Source: Sambucus nigra (lineage: Eukaryota; Streptophyta; Magnoliopsida; Dipsacales; Adoxaceae). From it: a stretch of 64,000 bases of DNA. Positions 25,176-38,276 of the stretch are shown in pieces. The stretch spans positions 251,662,187 through 251,726,186 of the forward strand of contig OX422214.1 of NCBI GenBank assembly GCA_949130495.1, read 5' to 3'. Every line of letters starts with the position of its first letter. Within the stretch, counting starts at the first letter, position 1. Under the pieces are notes generated by a model, which was not told the DNA's origin, searched no databases, and saw only the letters and a list, made by a program, of their open reading frames with translations. The translations under genes were made by a program, and so were the position numbers.

Positions 25176-25961
25176 ATTGATGATTATACTAATTAAGGCT
25201 TAGGCGATAGTTTACAGTATAACACATATTATATCATGTAGGGTAGGTGATTGTTATGAGGACTTAGAGGATGGGTGAAAGAAATTAGTTAGGCAGGGTA
25301 GCTTAACTGGGTTGTTTAAAATGTATGCGATAGATGTGCACTATTAGAGGAGGGCTAAGGTGTATCTCATGAGAGTGCGATACCAGTTTAAATATGACAG
25401 ATTTCATATTTTAAAATATAGCATTTGATACACTTGCTAAATATTTTCAAAACTCGGGCTCTCACCCATTTCTCTGTTTTCCCTCTCTTGCTATATATGT
25501 ATATATATTAGGTGTCCAGACATAGGGACGCCTGTATGATGATTCTTTCGAGTCAGACGTTGCTGCAGTGACTGTGGATGCAGGCATGTTTATTTTATAT
25601 GCTTCTATCCTTGTGATCTAGGTCGGAGGTACTGTAGAAACACTCGGGCTGATAGCCCAACTGTATTGATTTATTCTTTTACCGCATTTTAGTTTGCGGC
25701 AATTCGATTTGGTTGTATTATGTTGTACTGAGGGTTCGGTTACCTTATTTCATTTCAATTGTGGTAAATAAACTGTGTGATTGTTTTACTTGGTTTGTTT
25801 GATTAAAAAGATTAGTTAAATAAAATTTTGATGCCAACGTAATAAGTTATTAGTAATTAAATTGGTTTTTGACAGTGATGCTAAGAATGAACCATATCAG
25901 ATTCATGTTTTAATCTGATATAGGATTGATCACCCGGTATTTTATTAGGCGGGGTGTCACA

Positions 25962-26894
25962 TTCCAACCTTCTTGGATCCCCCTTTATGGAAGCGTTGAT
26001 GTAAACCCGTAAACGTTTGACTCCTGATGACATCGACACTAGTCATCCTGGCCGTATTCTCCCATTCATGATTGTGTATTCTCCCCATCGGTCCATTATC
26101 CATTTACAGACTCTATTATATTATCTATACCCTTCGTCGGGTTTAAAGTTTGATAATCTCATCAAGTTATCTATTAGATCAGCCTTTATCTTGCCCACTA
26201 GTGATAAGTTTTGAAATTCCGTTCGTATTTCTGTCTGAACAGTAGATGGAAGGTCTCTCGATCAGACCGTACCCAAATTTTCGTTCCACTCCATACATCT
26301 TTCTCTATATGGGGTGATTGAATCTTGTCGATCAACGCTGCTCTTATGAGAAATTTTTTTTGCCCAAAATTTAATAATGGGTGTCGCTGCACTCCACCCT
26401 ACACGACTGCCTTTGGATTCTCTCTTTCTGTTGGCTCATCACACTTGCTGTCTTCCTCGAATCCCTATAATAGATCCTTGAAAGAGTCCCTCTGACTCCC
26501 CCTTATTCCAACTTCACGGGGTGAGTATGAAATACACCACCGTTATCTACTATGGTGTTTAGGATGATAATATCCCTGAGCGATCATCCTATTGTCAAGT
26601 ACCTAAATAATAATCACGGTGGCCCTTATCACGATCACCATTTCTAGAATACTCCATGTCTTCTGCTGATCCTCTCCTCCTACAATCCTTCTAACGGCCC
26701 TTGCTGGTTGTTCCATGATGTTCGATGTACCAAGCCCAACCGAACTCGTATATGAATCACATCAACTATACTTAATAGCAGGAGAATGTAAATGTACGTA
26801 CGTAAAAGAATACAACAATCCTATTATAAGTCTCTCTATCAAAGCCGCAAAGATCATAAAAAGCCGCAAAGATCCTAAGGACACTAGAACCAAA
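25962..26894 (-). mobile_element. Element C leader and start of internal region
   Basis: Downstream of the element C PBS on the minus strand. The first ~170 bp match the element T leader (GGTTCTAGTGTCCTTAGGATC, the ATAGGATTGTTGTATTCTT block, then CTCCTGCTATTA against CTTCTGCCACTTA). A possible gag start (ATGGAACAACCAGCAAGG) lies near 26713, but it runs into stops, and I recognise no gag core further down. A GATCTTTGCGGCTTT motif is tandemly duplicated near 26850-26880. The region is cut at 25961/25962 by the end of element A. Confidence 0.6.
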
Positions 26895-26907
26895 TGCTCT
26901 AATACCA
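26895..26907 (-). other. Primer-binding site of element C
   Basis: Minus strand TGGTATTAGAGCA, one mismatch to the initiator tRNA-Met type TGGTATCAGAGCA, placed next to the LTR end (GGGGTGTCAT). Confidence 0.85.
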
Positions 26908-28136
26908 TCTATGACACCCCGCCTAATAGAATACTGGGTGATCAATCCTATATCAAATTAAATAGGAATCCCATTGTCGAAAACTTTTTAAAACTTACTA
27001 ATCACCTAGTATTCAAAAATCTGATGTCAAAATCTTAATCTTTCTATTAACCAAGACATAATATAATGCGGAACAACATAAACATCACATACCGATATAA
27101 TCAAATCATCTCATCAAATAACTAAAAAAAATTCTTGCCGAATAAACCATCGGCTAAATCCAAACCAAAATAAATTAACAGAGAGTAATAAATCCCATAC
27201 AATCTGAAATGAAATAACTGAATAAAATCATGAGCGACACGCTCGAGATAGATTGATAAGAATCCCTACGCTAGGAATAGAAAAATAGATGTGTCTATCA
27301 ACATCCACATATGCTGCAACTACGTATCCCTGGAATGAATTCAAGCATGGCGTCCCTGTGGCTGAACACCTAAAAGGTTTTGAAAATATTTGATAGCAAG
27401 TATTAAAACCCAAAATATTTTGCAAATATTTAGCAAGTGATTAAATTGTTATAAATTTAAAATGCATGAATGCTCTTCGTATTTAAGCCAATGTCGCACT
27501 CTCTTGAGGACAGACTCACCCCTCAACTAATGTGCACACCTAATGCTTTCTTTATATCCACCTAGTCCTCTACCCCATAACTAGTTCTTGATAAAAAAAA
27601 ATTTCCTAACACCCTACTCTAACCCGAGTATGTTTAAAATATGATCTATAAGCTATTTATCACCTTAATTTAAATAATCATCGTTCCATTAAGTCCGTAT
27701 AACATCACATTAGTTATACAATAAATACAATTTTCTTCAAGTATTAGATTACCCGTATATAATTATTTCTCCCATGATATACATAACACTATATTATAAA
27801 ATTCACACATATGTTGAATCCATCCTCCCGAGTAATACCTCACCAGATGTATTCTTTAAACTGCTATCAACCCAGGATACTCAATCCCACCTGGAGTTAC
27901 GAGACAACTATGGTCGGTCGAATCGGAACCTAAATAATAAACGTAATGGAGGCGGTCATATTCCCCCGAGTATGAGGACATCATCTCAATGCCCCATCTC
28001 TGAAATTGGACGCTATGACCTGGGGATATACTTGCCCTACTCCTCAAGCAAGGGGATTCACCCACATCGCGCAACCTCCCCCGACATCACTTGAGTATAT
28101 AAATTAAATAAATATCTAATCACTGATATTTATAAG

Positions 28137-28139
<3 letters not shown>

Positions 28140-28180
<41 letters not shown>
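28140..28180. repeat. (TA)n microsatellite
   Basis: About 20 TA units within the element C LTR. Confidence 0.95.
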
Positions 28181-28183
<3 letters not shown>

Positions 28184-28254
28184 TATCACACACCGTATAT
28201 ATATAATTTAAATCTCGACTTTACTGTGTACAAAAATCCGTAGCACTAGCCTAT

Positions 28255-28575
28255 ATTTTTCCGAGTTTATGGTTTGACTCTAATTTAATTAATTCGCCCA
28301 TTAATTAATTTATTACCTTCCCGAGTTTATGGCTCCAACCCCATTAATTAATTTATTACCTTACTGAGTCTATGGTTCGACTTTAATTTAATTAATCCAC
28401 TCATTAATTAATTGATATGCCTTGGTGTCACTCAACCAATATACCTGGACTCGCTCACATGGCCCGTATCTTAATATTACCCGAGTCTATATTCCGACTC
28501 CAAATTAATCTATTTCTCTCAATAGTTAATTTAATACCTTGGAGTCACTCAACCGGCATACCTAGACTCGCTCAT
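28255..28575 (-). repeat. 60-bp minisatellite in element C LTR
   Basis: Five to six degenerate units, each with a GAGTC...GACTC-like half and an ATTAATTAA half. This is the same repeat as in the element T LTRs (50629-51075, 56275-57130). Confidence 0.7.
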
Positions 28576-28825
28576 TTGGTCCGTAATTAAATAATCTGAA
28601 TTTATTGCCTAAATTCCCCTTAATAAATTTGACACACTTATTAATTTTCTTTTAAATGCTCCTCTTTCCACATATATTTAATCCCACATACATCCCACTA
28701 TTTGTACCTTCAAAATCTCAAACAACTTAGGCTAAAAGTAAGTGAACCCGTTTTACGAATTTAACCCTTAAATTTCATCATCAGCCCAAACAGTAAAGGA
28801 AACAAAAGTCACCGAATTTTATCCC

Positions 28826-28905
28826 ATCGTTCGAACGAGACACTTGTCGTTTGAACTACAGTGCACGTCATTCAAACGAGATCCAAGGTCATTCAAATAA
28901 CCCCT
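28826..28905. repeat. TTCGAACGA-type palindrome cluster in element C LTR
   Basis: CGTTCGAACGAGACACTTGT followed by CGTTTGAAC, CATTCAAACGAG and CATTCAAAT: four imperfect copies in 80 bp. Confidence 0.7.
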
Positions 28906-29890
28906 GAGTATCTCTCTCTTCTTCCTCACCCTTAAGCTCTTTACCCATACTTCTCTACTGAAATCCTTTTTCAAATAAATTCCTTCTTAACCATTTTCAA
29001 TCCTAAACTTATACATAATAAACAACTCAAATCCGAATTTAAAGATGATTTCTCCCAATCTCTTCAGAAGTCATACATCTTTCCCATTTTAACTGTAAAT
29101 TCCTTAACAACACAATATGAATTTATAAGTCCTTAACAGTCCAAAAATTGATTTGAAACTTTCACAAATTTTAAGCCCAATTTGTACCAATCCAGCCCAA
29201 AATTATGTGTTTACACACCTACTATGATATGAATTGAAGACAACAATTAATTTCAAATCAAGTTTAACCACTTGCCTTAGGATTTAGTGTCTAATTAATC
29301 CTTTGGTGTAGAGATTGTTGTGAAATGAAGAACACTTCTTTTATTCTTCATCTTTGGCTCTCAAGAGTCCTCCCTCTTTGTTCCTCTACGTTCTCAGATT
29401 CTCCCAATTGTTTTATGGCTCCCCACAACTCCTAAACTTAGGCTTTTATCTCCAAATCACATTTTTAGTCATATGTGCCTAATTAAAATGGCCCAAACAC
29501 CTCCGTGTGGGCCCGGCCAAAAGTACCCCCTGACCCATTTACCGCCTCGGGTACACTTTTTCAACTTACTCGGACCATCCAAACTCAACTATGCACTCAT
29601 AATTGACATTCGAATTAATTTATAAAAATCCTTATCTCACATCCAAATTAGACTATATCCGACTCCCGGCTGAGATAAGTAAATGCCACGTCACTAATAC
29701 ACGTTATGCTGAAATTAAGTTATTACTATTCACTTAGTAACTTAAATTCCATAAATATTAACCATTTACTCTCCGATTAGTATTTATATAAATATTAACA
29801 TAATTAATTCAATTAAATTACGATACACAAGTAATTTAAAATTTCCCGAATTAATTAAATATTAGATGTACAGAAATACAGGGTGTTACA

Positions 29891-31144
29891 AGCCTCTAAC
29901 TAGCCTGCGTACTATTCCATGTGATTTTGAAAAATGAGTATTCCTTTTGCACACTGGATAATTCATTTGCTTATTGTAGACTAATATTTTATAGATAAAA
30001 TATACACAAATGAGGATTCTCAAAAATACACTTTCAAACTCCATCTTTTCATATCTCCACCTTGATGTCTCAAACGGCTATATTTTATTGAGAAGCAAAA
30101 ATGAAAAATCAGAAGATTAATTTCAGTTTACTCTTCATCTCAGAAAATCAAGAGCATTTAATGCTCAAAATGGTTATCTCTAATAGCCAGTTTTTGAAGA
30201 CCTTTTTAAGCCTTCAAAGAGCTCCATTGAAGATACCAACAAGAAAGAGAACATGAGCAAGACTTGAGAATGTATTGAGAACATTCAAATTTACTACTCA
30301 GCTACTACACATTCAAGAGAGCAATTAATTTTATATTTTGCTCAATCATTGAAGAAGAAGACTTGTGTCTATATCAACATCATTTATTGAAATCTCATTA
30401 AAGAAGAAGAAACCCAGATTGCAAATTGTATTTTAAGGAGTTTCATTATTCTACATTGTACTACAAAAATCAGATTTATTTGAAGCTTTGTTAGAAGGTC
30501 GGGTGGTATTCAGTTGCTCGATTTTAGCTATGGTGGTTGTTGTACCGGTGATTGGTTCCTACTCGCAAATTGTACCACGGAGTTTGAAGCACGGAGTTAG
30601 CTTGCAAACAATTGTACACGGTGGTTTGATCCTACCTTTCAAGTGGATCACGATAGTGAAGCGCAAGGGAGTCGAAAGCTCTGGGTGCGTGGACGTAGGT
30701 CGGGTTTTGGCCGAACCACGTTAAAGACGGTCATTTGTTTTTTCCGCACTTTTATTTATTTATTTATTTATTTGCATATGCTTTCTTGAATTTATATTTT
30801 CAACACTTATAGTTGAAAATTAATTAATTCCAAAAATTGGTAAATTTATTTTAAGGTTAAAATAATTATTTTCAAATTAATTAATTAATTTCAAAATATT
30901 AATTTATATTAAATACGAAAATTAATTTAATATCCGTAGAGTGTTAAAATCTGCATTTTAACTGGTTTAAATTTATTGGTTGCATTTATTTGATATTCTT
31001 GGATTTAATCTTTAAAGATTTATTAATCTGAAAATTGTTAAGGTGTTGTAAATTAAATTAAATATTTTTCTGAATTTTTAATTTAACTAAAATTTACTAA
31101 ACTCAATTCACCCCCCGCCCCCATTAAGTGTAATCTGGGCAACA
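29891..31144 (+). mobile_element. Element F copia LTR (5' LTR, left end not resolved)
   Basis: It ends ATCTGGGCAACA just before a PBS. The last 500 bp include CGTGGACGTAGGTCGGG and GGCCGAACCACGTTAAA, a stretch characteristic of the U5 part of SIRE-like plant copia LTRs, then a (TTTA)6 run (30750-30773) and AT-rich sequence. The left boundary is hidden: the element C LTR abuts at 29890 and I see no clear TG start, so the LTR may be truncated. Confidence 0.72.
30750..30773. repeat. (TTTA)n simple repeat
   Basis: Six TTTA units in the element F LTR. Confidence 0.9.
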
Positions 31145-31146
31145 AT

Positions 31147-31159
31147 TGGTATCAGAGCA
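31147..31159 (+). other. Primer-binding site of element F
   Basis: TGGTATCAGAGCA, an exact match to the plant initiator tRNA-Met PBS, two bases after the presumed LTR end. Confidence 0.92.
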
Positions 31160-31206
31160 AGTGCTCTTATTATTTTTTTGATTTAACAATCATAGAGTTA
31201 AAGATC

Positions 31207-32100
31207 ATGGCAACCTTTTCTGTATTTATTTTAAATGTTGCACTCTACATTATTATTATTTGCATGCTAAAATATTTGATGTCTTGTAGTTATTCATTGT
31301 TTCATTATGTGAGAAGAAAATGGACATATAGTCAACTCTGCATTTCAAGCTTTATTTTAAAAGAAGAATTCAATCCTTTCCTATATGTTAATATTGATGA
31401 ATCCAGTAGTGAAGAGACTAATGATACTTGTATCATGGCAAATGATAAGGAGGAGGTACGCTCTAACCCTAACTCTAGTGATAGTGATGATGATATTATT
31501 GATGACTATGAGAAATTGCAAAATGTATTTGATGAATTATGTGAAAGTTTTGATGAACTTAAAAATAAATATATTGATCTTAAAAAGTCTCAATCATTAC
31601 TTTCAATTAACTATGATTCTAAGTCAAATGATTTTGATGATTTGAGATTAGAAATGATTTCTTAAAGAAAGAAATTAAGTCTTTGAAAAAAGAGAAATAT
31701 GTTATTGTCACTACCCCTCTTGAATTTGAAAATAGTGAGTTAAAAAGGGAGATTGATTATTTACATAAATCTTTAGATACCTTTACTAAAGGAAATGAAT
31801 ATTTTTATAAAATTGTGTAAAATCAAAGAATTCGTTTTAATAATAATGGTATAGGATATGATGAACAAAATGAGAAAAAGAGTTATTCAAGTTTCTTTAA
31901 CAATGAAGCCTCATCCAGTCATTTTAACTCTTTATGCACATATTGTGAGAAACATACACATTATTCTAAATTTTGTTATTTTAGAAAAAAAAGGTATAAT
32001 AATACTAAATTAGCTTGGATTCCCAAAGAAATAATTATGTTTGCTAACCCTTATCAACCACACACATATTGGGTTCCGAAAGATAATTTTTTTTGGTGCA
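31207..32100 (+). pseudogene. Element F copia gag, C-terminal half
   Basis: The open part 31207-31665 (152 codons) begins with a hydrophobic stretch of no known match. It then gives an acidic segment (NSSDSDDDIIDDYEKLQ) and a heptad-like coiled coil (DELCESFDELKNKYIDLKKS), as in SIRE-like copia gag. After frame changes, 31938-31985 encodes CTYCEKHTHYSKFC, an intact CX2CX4HX4C zinc knuckle, followed by AWIPKE, the W(I/V)PK motif usual after the knuckle. The N-terminal gag domain is absent, so the leader appears joined to mid-gag by deletion. No protease, integrase or RT follows. Confidence 0.8.
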
Positions 32101-33834
32101 AGACAAGTGTTGGAATTTGAAAAAAAAATCAGTTTAAGAACTAGTAATGAATTATTATTATTTTTTTGTGTTTATTATTTGATAAAACTATTGTTCTTTG
32201 TTATTGTCATGTCTATAAGCTTATATGAATTAAACACCATTCATTACTTGAAATATATTTTTTTTGTTATTAATGATTTATAATTTGATTTATTTCATAT
32301 TAATCTCAAATGGTTGAAAATGTGAATATTTTTTAAGTCAAAAATTGCTATAGATGATAAATTATTTCTTTGTATATGGATTAATGAAAAAATTATTTTT
32401 GTACATGATAAAATTGAGTTTAATGATTATCATTTAGTAAGTCCATGCTTCATGATTAATTACATTTGTGTATTAATATTGCTTTATGGACCTAACACAT
32501 TCTTGGATGGAAAAGAGAAGATCTTCAAAGTTGTGTAGGTTGCATTTTGGGATGGAATGTGGATTTTCAAGGCATGTGAATTGGTATCATTATAAATTTC
32601 AAGTATCACTGCCTAATGTTGAAAATGCCACACTTGGAGAAATTTTCAAGGATATATCTTCGCTATTGGTAAGGCGGTAAGAAACACCATTTTTGAATTT
32701 CATATCTTATGATTAATTTGATGATATTAGTTGATATCTTTTTAGGAACATATTATTTGTTAAAATATGTGTTTGATGTTGTTGAGAAATTAAATCTTCA
32801 TTTGTAAATTTGAACATTTATTATTCTTGATTATTTTATGTTGCTAAACATGCACTTTATTTTGATTATGTTTTTTATAAGAAAATTCAAATTCGTTGTT
32901 ATGTCTAGACATATATTTATTGTGAATAATATTGAATTAATTTGTGATGTTATTGTATAGTGATTTGAAATGAAAATATCATTTGTATATTTTCTCGTTA
33001 TATGTGCTACATGTTGTTTTTGCGATATGCATTCATTGATTTTGATGATATGAACATATTCATCTTAGTGAGCTAGATTTATGACATGCTTCATGACTAC
33101 TGTCATTGTTTGAATATTAGTGACATTTAAGAAGAATATGATTTTTTGATATTAATTTTCGTTTTATTAATACTTATTTGAAAAATTCATATGATTATCA
33201 AGACTTTGAAATGTATTGAAGTTAATTAATTTTTGTTGCGTCCATTTTTGAGAAATTTATTTATTGATTGATCTTGAGCAAAAAAAAATTTATTTGTTCA
33301 AGTATGAAAATATTGATTTTGTGATGAGATTCTTTCTAGTTAACAATATGAATTTATTGAGTTTTCTATTTGGCCTCATCATATGTTTCATTACTTGAAA
33401 ATTGAGTTATTGACTTTCATGAAAAATATTGTTTAAAAAAAATAACACTTGAGATATTTGTTCTTAAATGAAAATAACGTGATTATTGAATTTAAAGTTG
33501 ATTTATGAATATATCGAGACTTGTGGAAAATAATTCACTGGTAGAAAATATTGATACTATTTTATCTCATGATAAATATGCACTTTATTTATTATATGCA
33601 TACATGCCTTCATTGGTATCCCTTAGGGAAAGATACATGTTTATTGAAAAATATTTATTTGAAAAAAATGTTTGATCATGATTTTTGATGAGTTATTATA
33701 AATATTGTTGATAATTTCGAAAATTTTATGTTCGTATCTCAAAAACGGCAAAGTATGAATATTATAAAAAAAATTATGCCTCTATATTCTAACTCATGTT
33801 ATGCGTTTAATTCGAAATATTTGAAGACATTGAG
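32101..33834. other. AT-rich region, no recognised gene
   Basis: About 1.7 kb of very AT-rich sequence without a convincing open frame, tRNA, LTR end or PBS. It follows the element F gag on the plus strand, so it may be heavily decayed copia pol or another insertion. No RT or integrase motif could be read in any frame. Confidence 0.5.
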
Positions 33835-36458
33835 TGTGACAACCCGCTTATCAAAATAATAGGTGGCTAGCTCGATACTCCAATAACAACAGGAATCATA
33901 GATGGACCGTTCTCAGCATCACAATAATATAATAAGTATACGGGATAACCACCCTAAATTTTGAAAAAAACGGATTGTCAAAATATTGTTTTATAAGTTA
34001 AAGAAAGCATTTAAACAACCCAATTTGAAAGGAAGGTGGATATCAACAACAAGAATTAAACTGAACAATACATACATAACACAATAACCGAATAAGCTAT
34101 CGGTTAACAATCTCTTCCAACGTATTACAACAGTTAAATTTAATTACATAATACATTACAGTAGTCAAATACAAAAGCTTGGGCCACACAACCGAATAAA
34201 TAATCCGATGATAACTAGAGTACAAAAATGAAGGCGTCTATCACAAAATAACCCGCAACATCCGCAAGGTGTTGCAGCTCCAAGACGTAGGAATGGGAAA
34301 GTCAATATGGGCGTCCTTGTGGCGGAACACCTGAGCGAATAAGATTCATGCACAACAAAAAATATAAATGGTTCAGGCCCGGTTTTATATGATCACCAGA
34401 TGAATAAAAAGTATGACAGTTATGAATAATTAATCATGATTGATAGTGAAGAGAATCTACCTACTCAAACTCAAAGCATAAACTATGGCAATTAAATGTT
34501 CATGAGTTTAATTTAGTTATGCAAGAGGATATGAATGAATTATCATTAATTAAGAATTTCCATCCTGTACAAGTTTTTATTTCATCGTTCCATATCTCAT
34601 TAGGAAATGAAATCAAAGTTATTTTCTCTTTAAAGCATTCATCATAAATCAAGTCCCACTTGAATAAGAATGGTTATATTCATCTATATATAACGATTCT
34701 AAGACCGTCCTTCCGAGTTTGCCCACTGGACACGCCCATAAATGGCTATCATCTTCCAGGGCCTATCAAACAAGACAACTTGGGCATCCTATAACGCAAC
34801 GTCGGGAAGTGGCCATATACCTGCGAGTGAGTCATAACCACACCCGGAATTACCCCACATCGCATAATAAATACATAATACATAATAACCGGTCATATGG
34901 CCGAGGACTATATTCTCCCTGCATTCACTAGCCAGGGGACTTCACCTCATGCGCGCTCTTACCTTATGATAGCGATTTAGAGAGATGTGTTTAAGTAAAT
35001 TATCATTTACAATTTTAAATCTCATTTTAAAAAAATATACATCACGTTTTATCCGGAGCCATACGTAATTTATGCTATCATTATATCCTCAATGATTTAT
35101 AGACCCCAAATTCATTCTCCAAGAATTTATGGTGTTGCTATAAACCCCCAAGTCTAGCATATCCCGATAACGTGAAAAAAAACTCTTCAATTATTTACTT
35201 CTACAACCATTTATATGAAACTAACTAGTTAAGGAAAAGAAATACCTAATCATCTATTTACTAATCCCCAAAATAAGTCCCAGCCTATGTAATATAAGAC
35301 TCTAGGACACTAAGTTTACTTCATACAAGAAGGTTCCTAAGTCTTAAGCCTAAAAGAAAAGGATTAAAATTGAGTTAGAAAAATAACTCAAAACAACAAT
35401 ATTTCGAATCGATTCGCCCTAGGGCCGAATCGATTCGCCCCAAACAACGAATCGATTCCCCCAAAAGAGAATCGATTCGGATAGAGAAACCAAATTTCTT
35501 CCTCAAGACGAATCGATTCGGCCTTAACCCGAATCGATTAGGGTTCCCAGACCTGTAGCCTCACCCCTTAGCGAATCGATTAGCAAAAGGGCGAATCAAT
35601 TCGCCCCTGCGAATCAGCCAAGAATGGGGCTACGGGTGATGAACCCTAGTTTTTCCCCAAAACCTATTTATCCTCCATTTCTACACACATCAACCACCAT
35701 TATTCTAACCAAAACCATCCTACATGATTATCAACTACTATACTCCACATAATCATCAAATTAAACTATGATTAGGGCTCAAACACCACAAAATCCATAA
35801 AATCCATATTTGTTCAATTGATACATATACATAACAATCACACAATTTATTCACCCTAAATCATATATTAGCAAGTAGGAAACTTGCCTTAAACTGAAAT
35901 CTCAGATTCTTGTCAGATAAAATCCCAAATGTTCAATTCTTCTCCTTTCTCTTCTTCTCTCCACAATTCTTTTCTTCTCTCTTTCGCTCTAGGTTTAGTA
36001 AATACACACTTAAGAAAAATAAATGAGGTGCAAGACTTAAACGTGCATATCTCCTTAATTCCCAACTTAAATTATTAATACCACATTAAAATGACTCGTA
36101 ACTACATATCTGAGTCATAACTAGTCAAAAGTGCTCGAAACACAAAAATTCAATATGACACTTATTTTGACTCTCTCGACTGTTTCGGGACTAACTGCGC
36201 CCTCTAAATTAACATCCGGAAATATTTAATTCATTTCAAGTTTCGATTTCATTTATATCATAAATGTTGTTTAAAACACAAGACACTATAAAACGTAACA
36301 TGATGATATTTACATCCACTTAACAGTAAATATGCAACATTCTAGCAAATATTCTTTATTAACTCACTTAATTTATATTTACTACATCATCCATTATTTT
36401 ATATAACTACCTCACATAGTAAATAATTTTCTATAAAATAATTAATATAAAATATTTT
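33835..36458 (-). mobile_element. Element E LTR (about 2.6 kb)
   Basis: On the minus strand it ends GATAAGCGGGTTGTCACA (33835). It contains the conserved LTR block (34680-34965), the AGGTGTTC...CAAGGACGCC motif (34305-34335) and a palindrome cluster (35403-35620). Its outer start is not a clean TGTAA: at about 36458 the sequence switches to internal sequence matching element A up to A position about 21759. Some 1.35 kb of internal region and perhaps the first bases of the LTR have therefore been deleted. Confidence 0.72.
35403..35620. repeat. GAATCGATTCG palindrome cluster in element E LTR
   Basis: At least nine copies or variants of CGAATCGATTCG in about 220 bp, among them TCGAATCGATTCGCC, CCGAATCGATTCGCC and ACGAATCGATTCGG. 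Confidence 0.85.
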
Positions 36459-37302
36459 TCTTCACACTAGGTAACTTATCATCAAAACCAACATCCTTGC
36501 ATCCCATAATATCTCTCCACTCCCGATGTCATTAAGGTTTGTGCATGGAGTGTCTCGCAAGTGAAATCCAAATAAGGAACCTCTTCGATACACTACTACT
36601 TAACTTTGTCAGCCGTAGAGGTCCATTAGCTTCAAATATGCAGCCGGGATAATCCTATCCCATATATCGACAAAATGTGGCATGAACTCCTACTTCTTTT
36701 AAGGAGCCATGCCATAAGCGCTTATACTAACACTAGGTCCTTTGCGTGAACAACAACAAGCTTAAATTCATAGCTTAACATTAAGTCCGGCATACCTTAG
36801 ATCATATCTATAAGGTCCCCATGCACTAAAGTCATGCTACTGAAACATCTACTCACCGAAGTTCCATCTAAACATATAATAAAGGCGAGCTCAACCTGTA
36901 TCCAGGTGAGATATCGCAACAACAACCCGTTCCAACCTGGAATCGCGGATACGATAGTCTTGCAACCATTAGCCAGCTATCTCTCCGATAATACAATAAC
37001 AATACTTTTACAATAGTACCATACTCGTATAACACATACAAAATGAGTAGTGCAAACCAATTATAAGCTCAAAATACCAACAGCTCTTTTTCAGAGCGAA
37101 TGAAGGAAAATAGAATCCTGCAATCGCTAAAAAACATATAGACATACACTTTATAGTGTTACCGGTACTACGAGTAAACTCGAATCACACACGAATCTAG
37201 GGCTAATAAAATAATGTGACTCCATCTAGCCACACAAAACATACCTCATTCATCCCAGGTGAAACTGATAACAATAACTTCGCCAATCTTCCTAACCGCT
37301 CC
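36459..37302 (-). mobile_element. Element B/E internal region, left part
   Basis: Non-coding. Collinear on the minus strand with element A from about 20470 to 21759 (minus the inserted LTR), for example AAGTTATTGTTATCAGTTTC and GCCCTAGATTCGTGTGTG. It continues 43834-44990 across the inserted copia element H. Confidence 0.75.
37298..37302. repeat. Left target duplication of copia element H
   Basis: GCTCC, paired with GCCCC at 43834-43838 (one mismatch). Element A has a single GGAGC at the equivalent site (20470-20474). Confidence 0.6.
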
Positions 37303-37330
37303 TGAAGAGACAAGTTTTTCTAAATCAATG

Positions 37331-37342
37331 CTCTGATACCAA
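37331..37342 (-). other. PBS-like sequence embedded in the H 3' LTR
   Basis: Minus strand TGGTATCAGAGC, inside a 28-bp segment absent from the 5' LTR, about 30 bp from the outer LTR end. It is out of place for a working PBS. Confidence 0.7.
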
Positions 37343-38172
37343 TCTGAGAACGAGTGGACCCCAATTTAAAACATTCTTCTTTCAATAAAATATGATTAAT
37401 TTCCTAACACGTGCGGAAATGAGATGGTTCAACTAAACAACTACATAAACTAAAAATTAATTTCTTCACAAATTAAAACTAAAGTAAAACAAATTTTAAT
37501 TTTCTCAAAATTAAAATTATACTAAAAATCAAATTTGTGAATTTTTACTATAAGCCCAAAAATAAATTTAATATAAGTCCTAAAATTTTGCCTAACAATA
37601 AATATATAATTTTTTGCAAAATAGGCCAAACCAAATTTTACCAAATTAAGGTTAATGACTTGAATTAAATTAATTAAATTATATTATACCCAAACTAATT
37701 TAGCACCAAATTAAATAAGAGTAGTGAATTAAACCATATTTTATATTTTAGTCCTAAGCATGCGTAATAGGTGATTTTGCAAGATAAAATTAAGCCACAC
37801 CACATTATGCCGCGATGTACGAGGAAAACTCACAACGGGAAAAACCTCGGACGACCCCTAGCCTTAAGTCCACTAAGTACGGAATTTTATAAATACAAGA
37901 CAAATGAATTACACAACTCGACTCGATTACCTTCAAGCCCCTGACGCGTCTTCTTGTATCAATCTCTGCTTAGCCGACAATCCAGAACTCCATCGGAACC
38001 TTGAAATGAACAAATGAAGCTTTTGGGAACAACCGTCAACCACACATGGTGCTTTTCATCATGGGACAACGCCGTAGCAGAAGCAAGTCTTCGTCTTTTA
38101 GGGATGTAGAAGTGAACCCAAACTCTTTTCTTCTTAGGTAGAAAAGTGAACCCGGTGCCAAATAAACTTGAA

Positions 38173-38276
<104 letters not shown>

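Larger units (their letters stand above)
23116..25961 (+). mobile_element. Element A 3' LTR (2,846 bp)
   Basis: Starts TGTAATACTCCGTAC and ends GGCGGGGTGTCACA, the terminal pattern of Tekay/del-like gypsy LTRs. It contains a palindrome cluster (23697-23883), the conserved LTR block (24610-24745) and an (AT)n run (25127-25172). No PBS follows, so this is the 3' LTR. The next base begins unrelated minus-strand element C. Confidence 0.85.
26910..29890 (-). mobile_element. Element C 5' LTR, Tekay-like (about 2.98 kb)
   Basis: On the minus strand it starts TGTAACACCCTGTATTTCTG at 29890 and ends GGCGGGGTGTCATA next to the PBS. It shares with element T the 60-bp minisatellite (28255-28575), the conserved block (27940-28085) and the AGGTGTTC...CAGGGACGCC motif near 27340-27375. 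No polypurine tract lies on its outer side, which makes it a 5' LTR. The rest of the element is missing. Confidence 0.82.

Noticed and set aside
25962..26715. Element A inserted into element C, with C continuing on the left of A
   Set aside because: The sequence left of A (16300-19504) is a Tat-type element, not the continuation of C, and no target duplication was found, so simple nesting is not supported.
30488..30724. 78-codon plus-strand frame
   Set aside because: It falls in the U5 part of the element F copia LTR, whose nucleotide pattern explains it.
32486..32680. 64-codon plus-strand frame after the F gag
   Set aside because: No similarity to copia protease or integrase that I can see; chance frame in AT-rich DNA.
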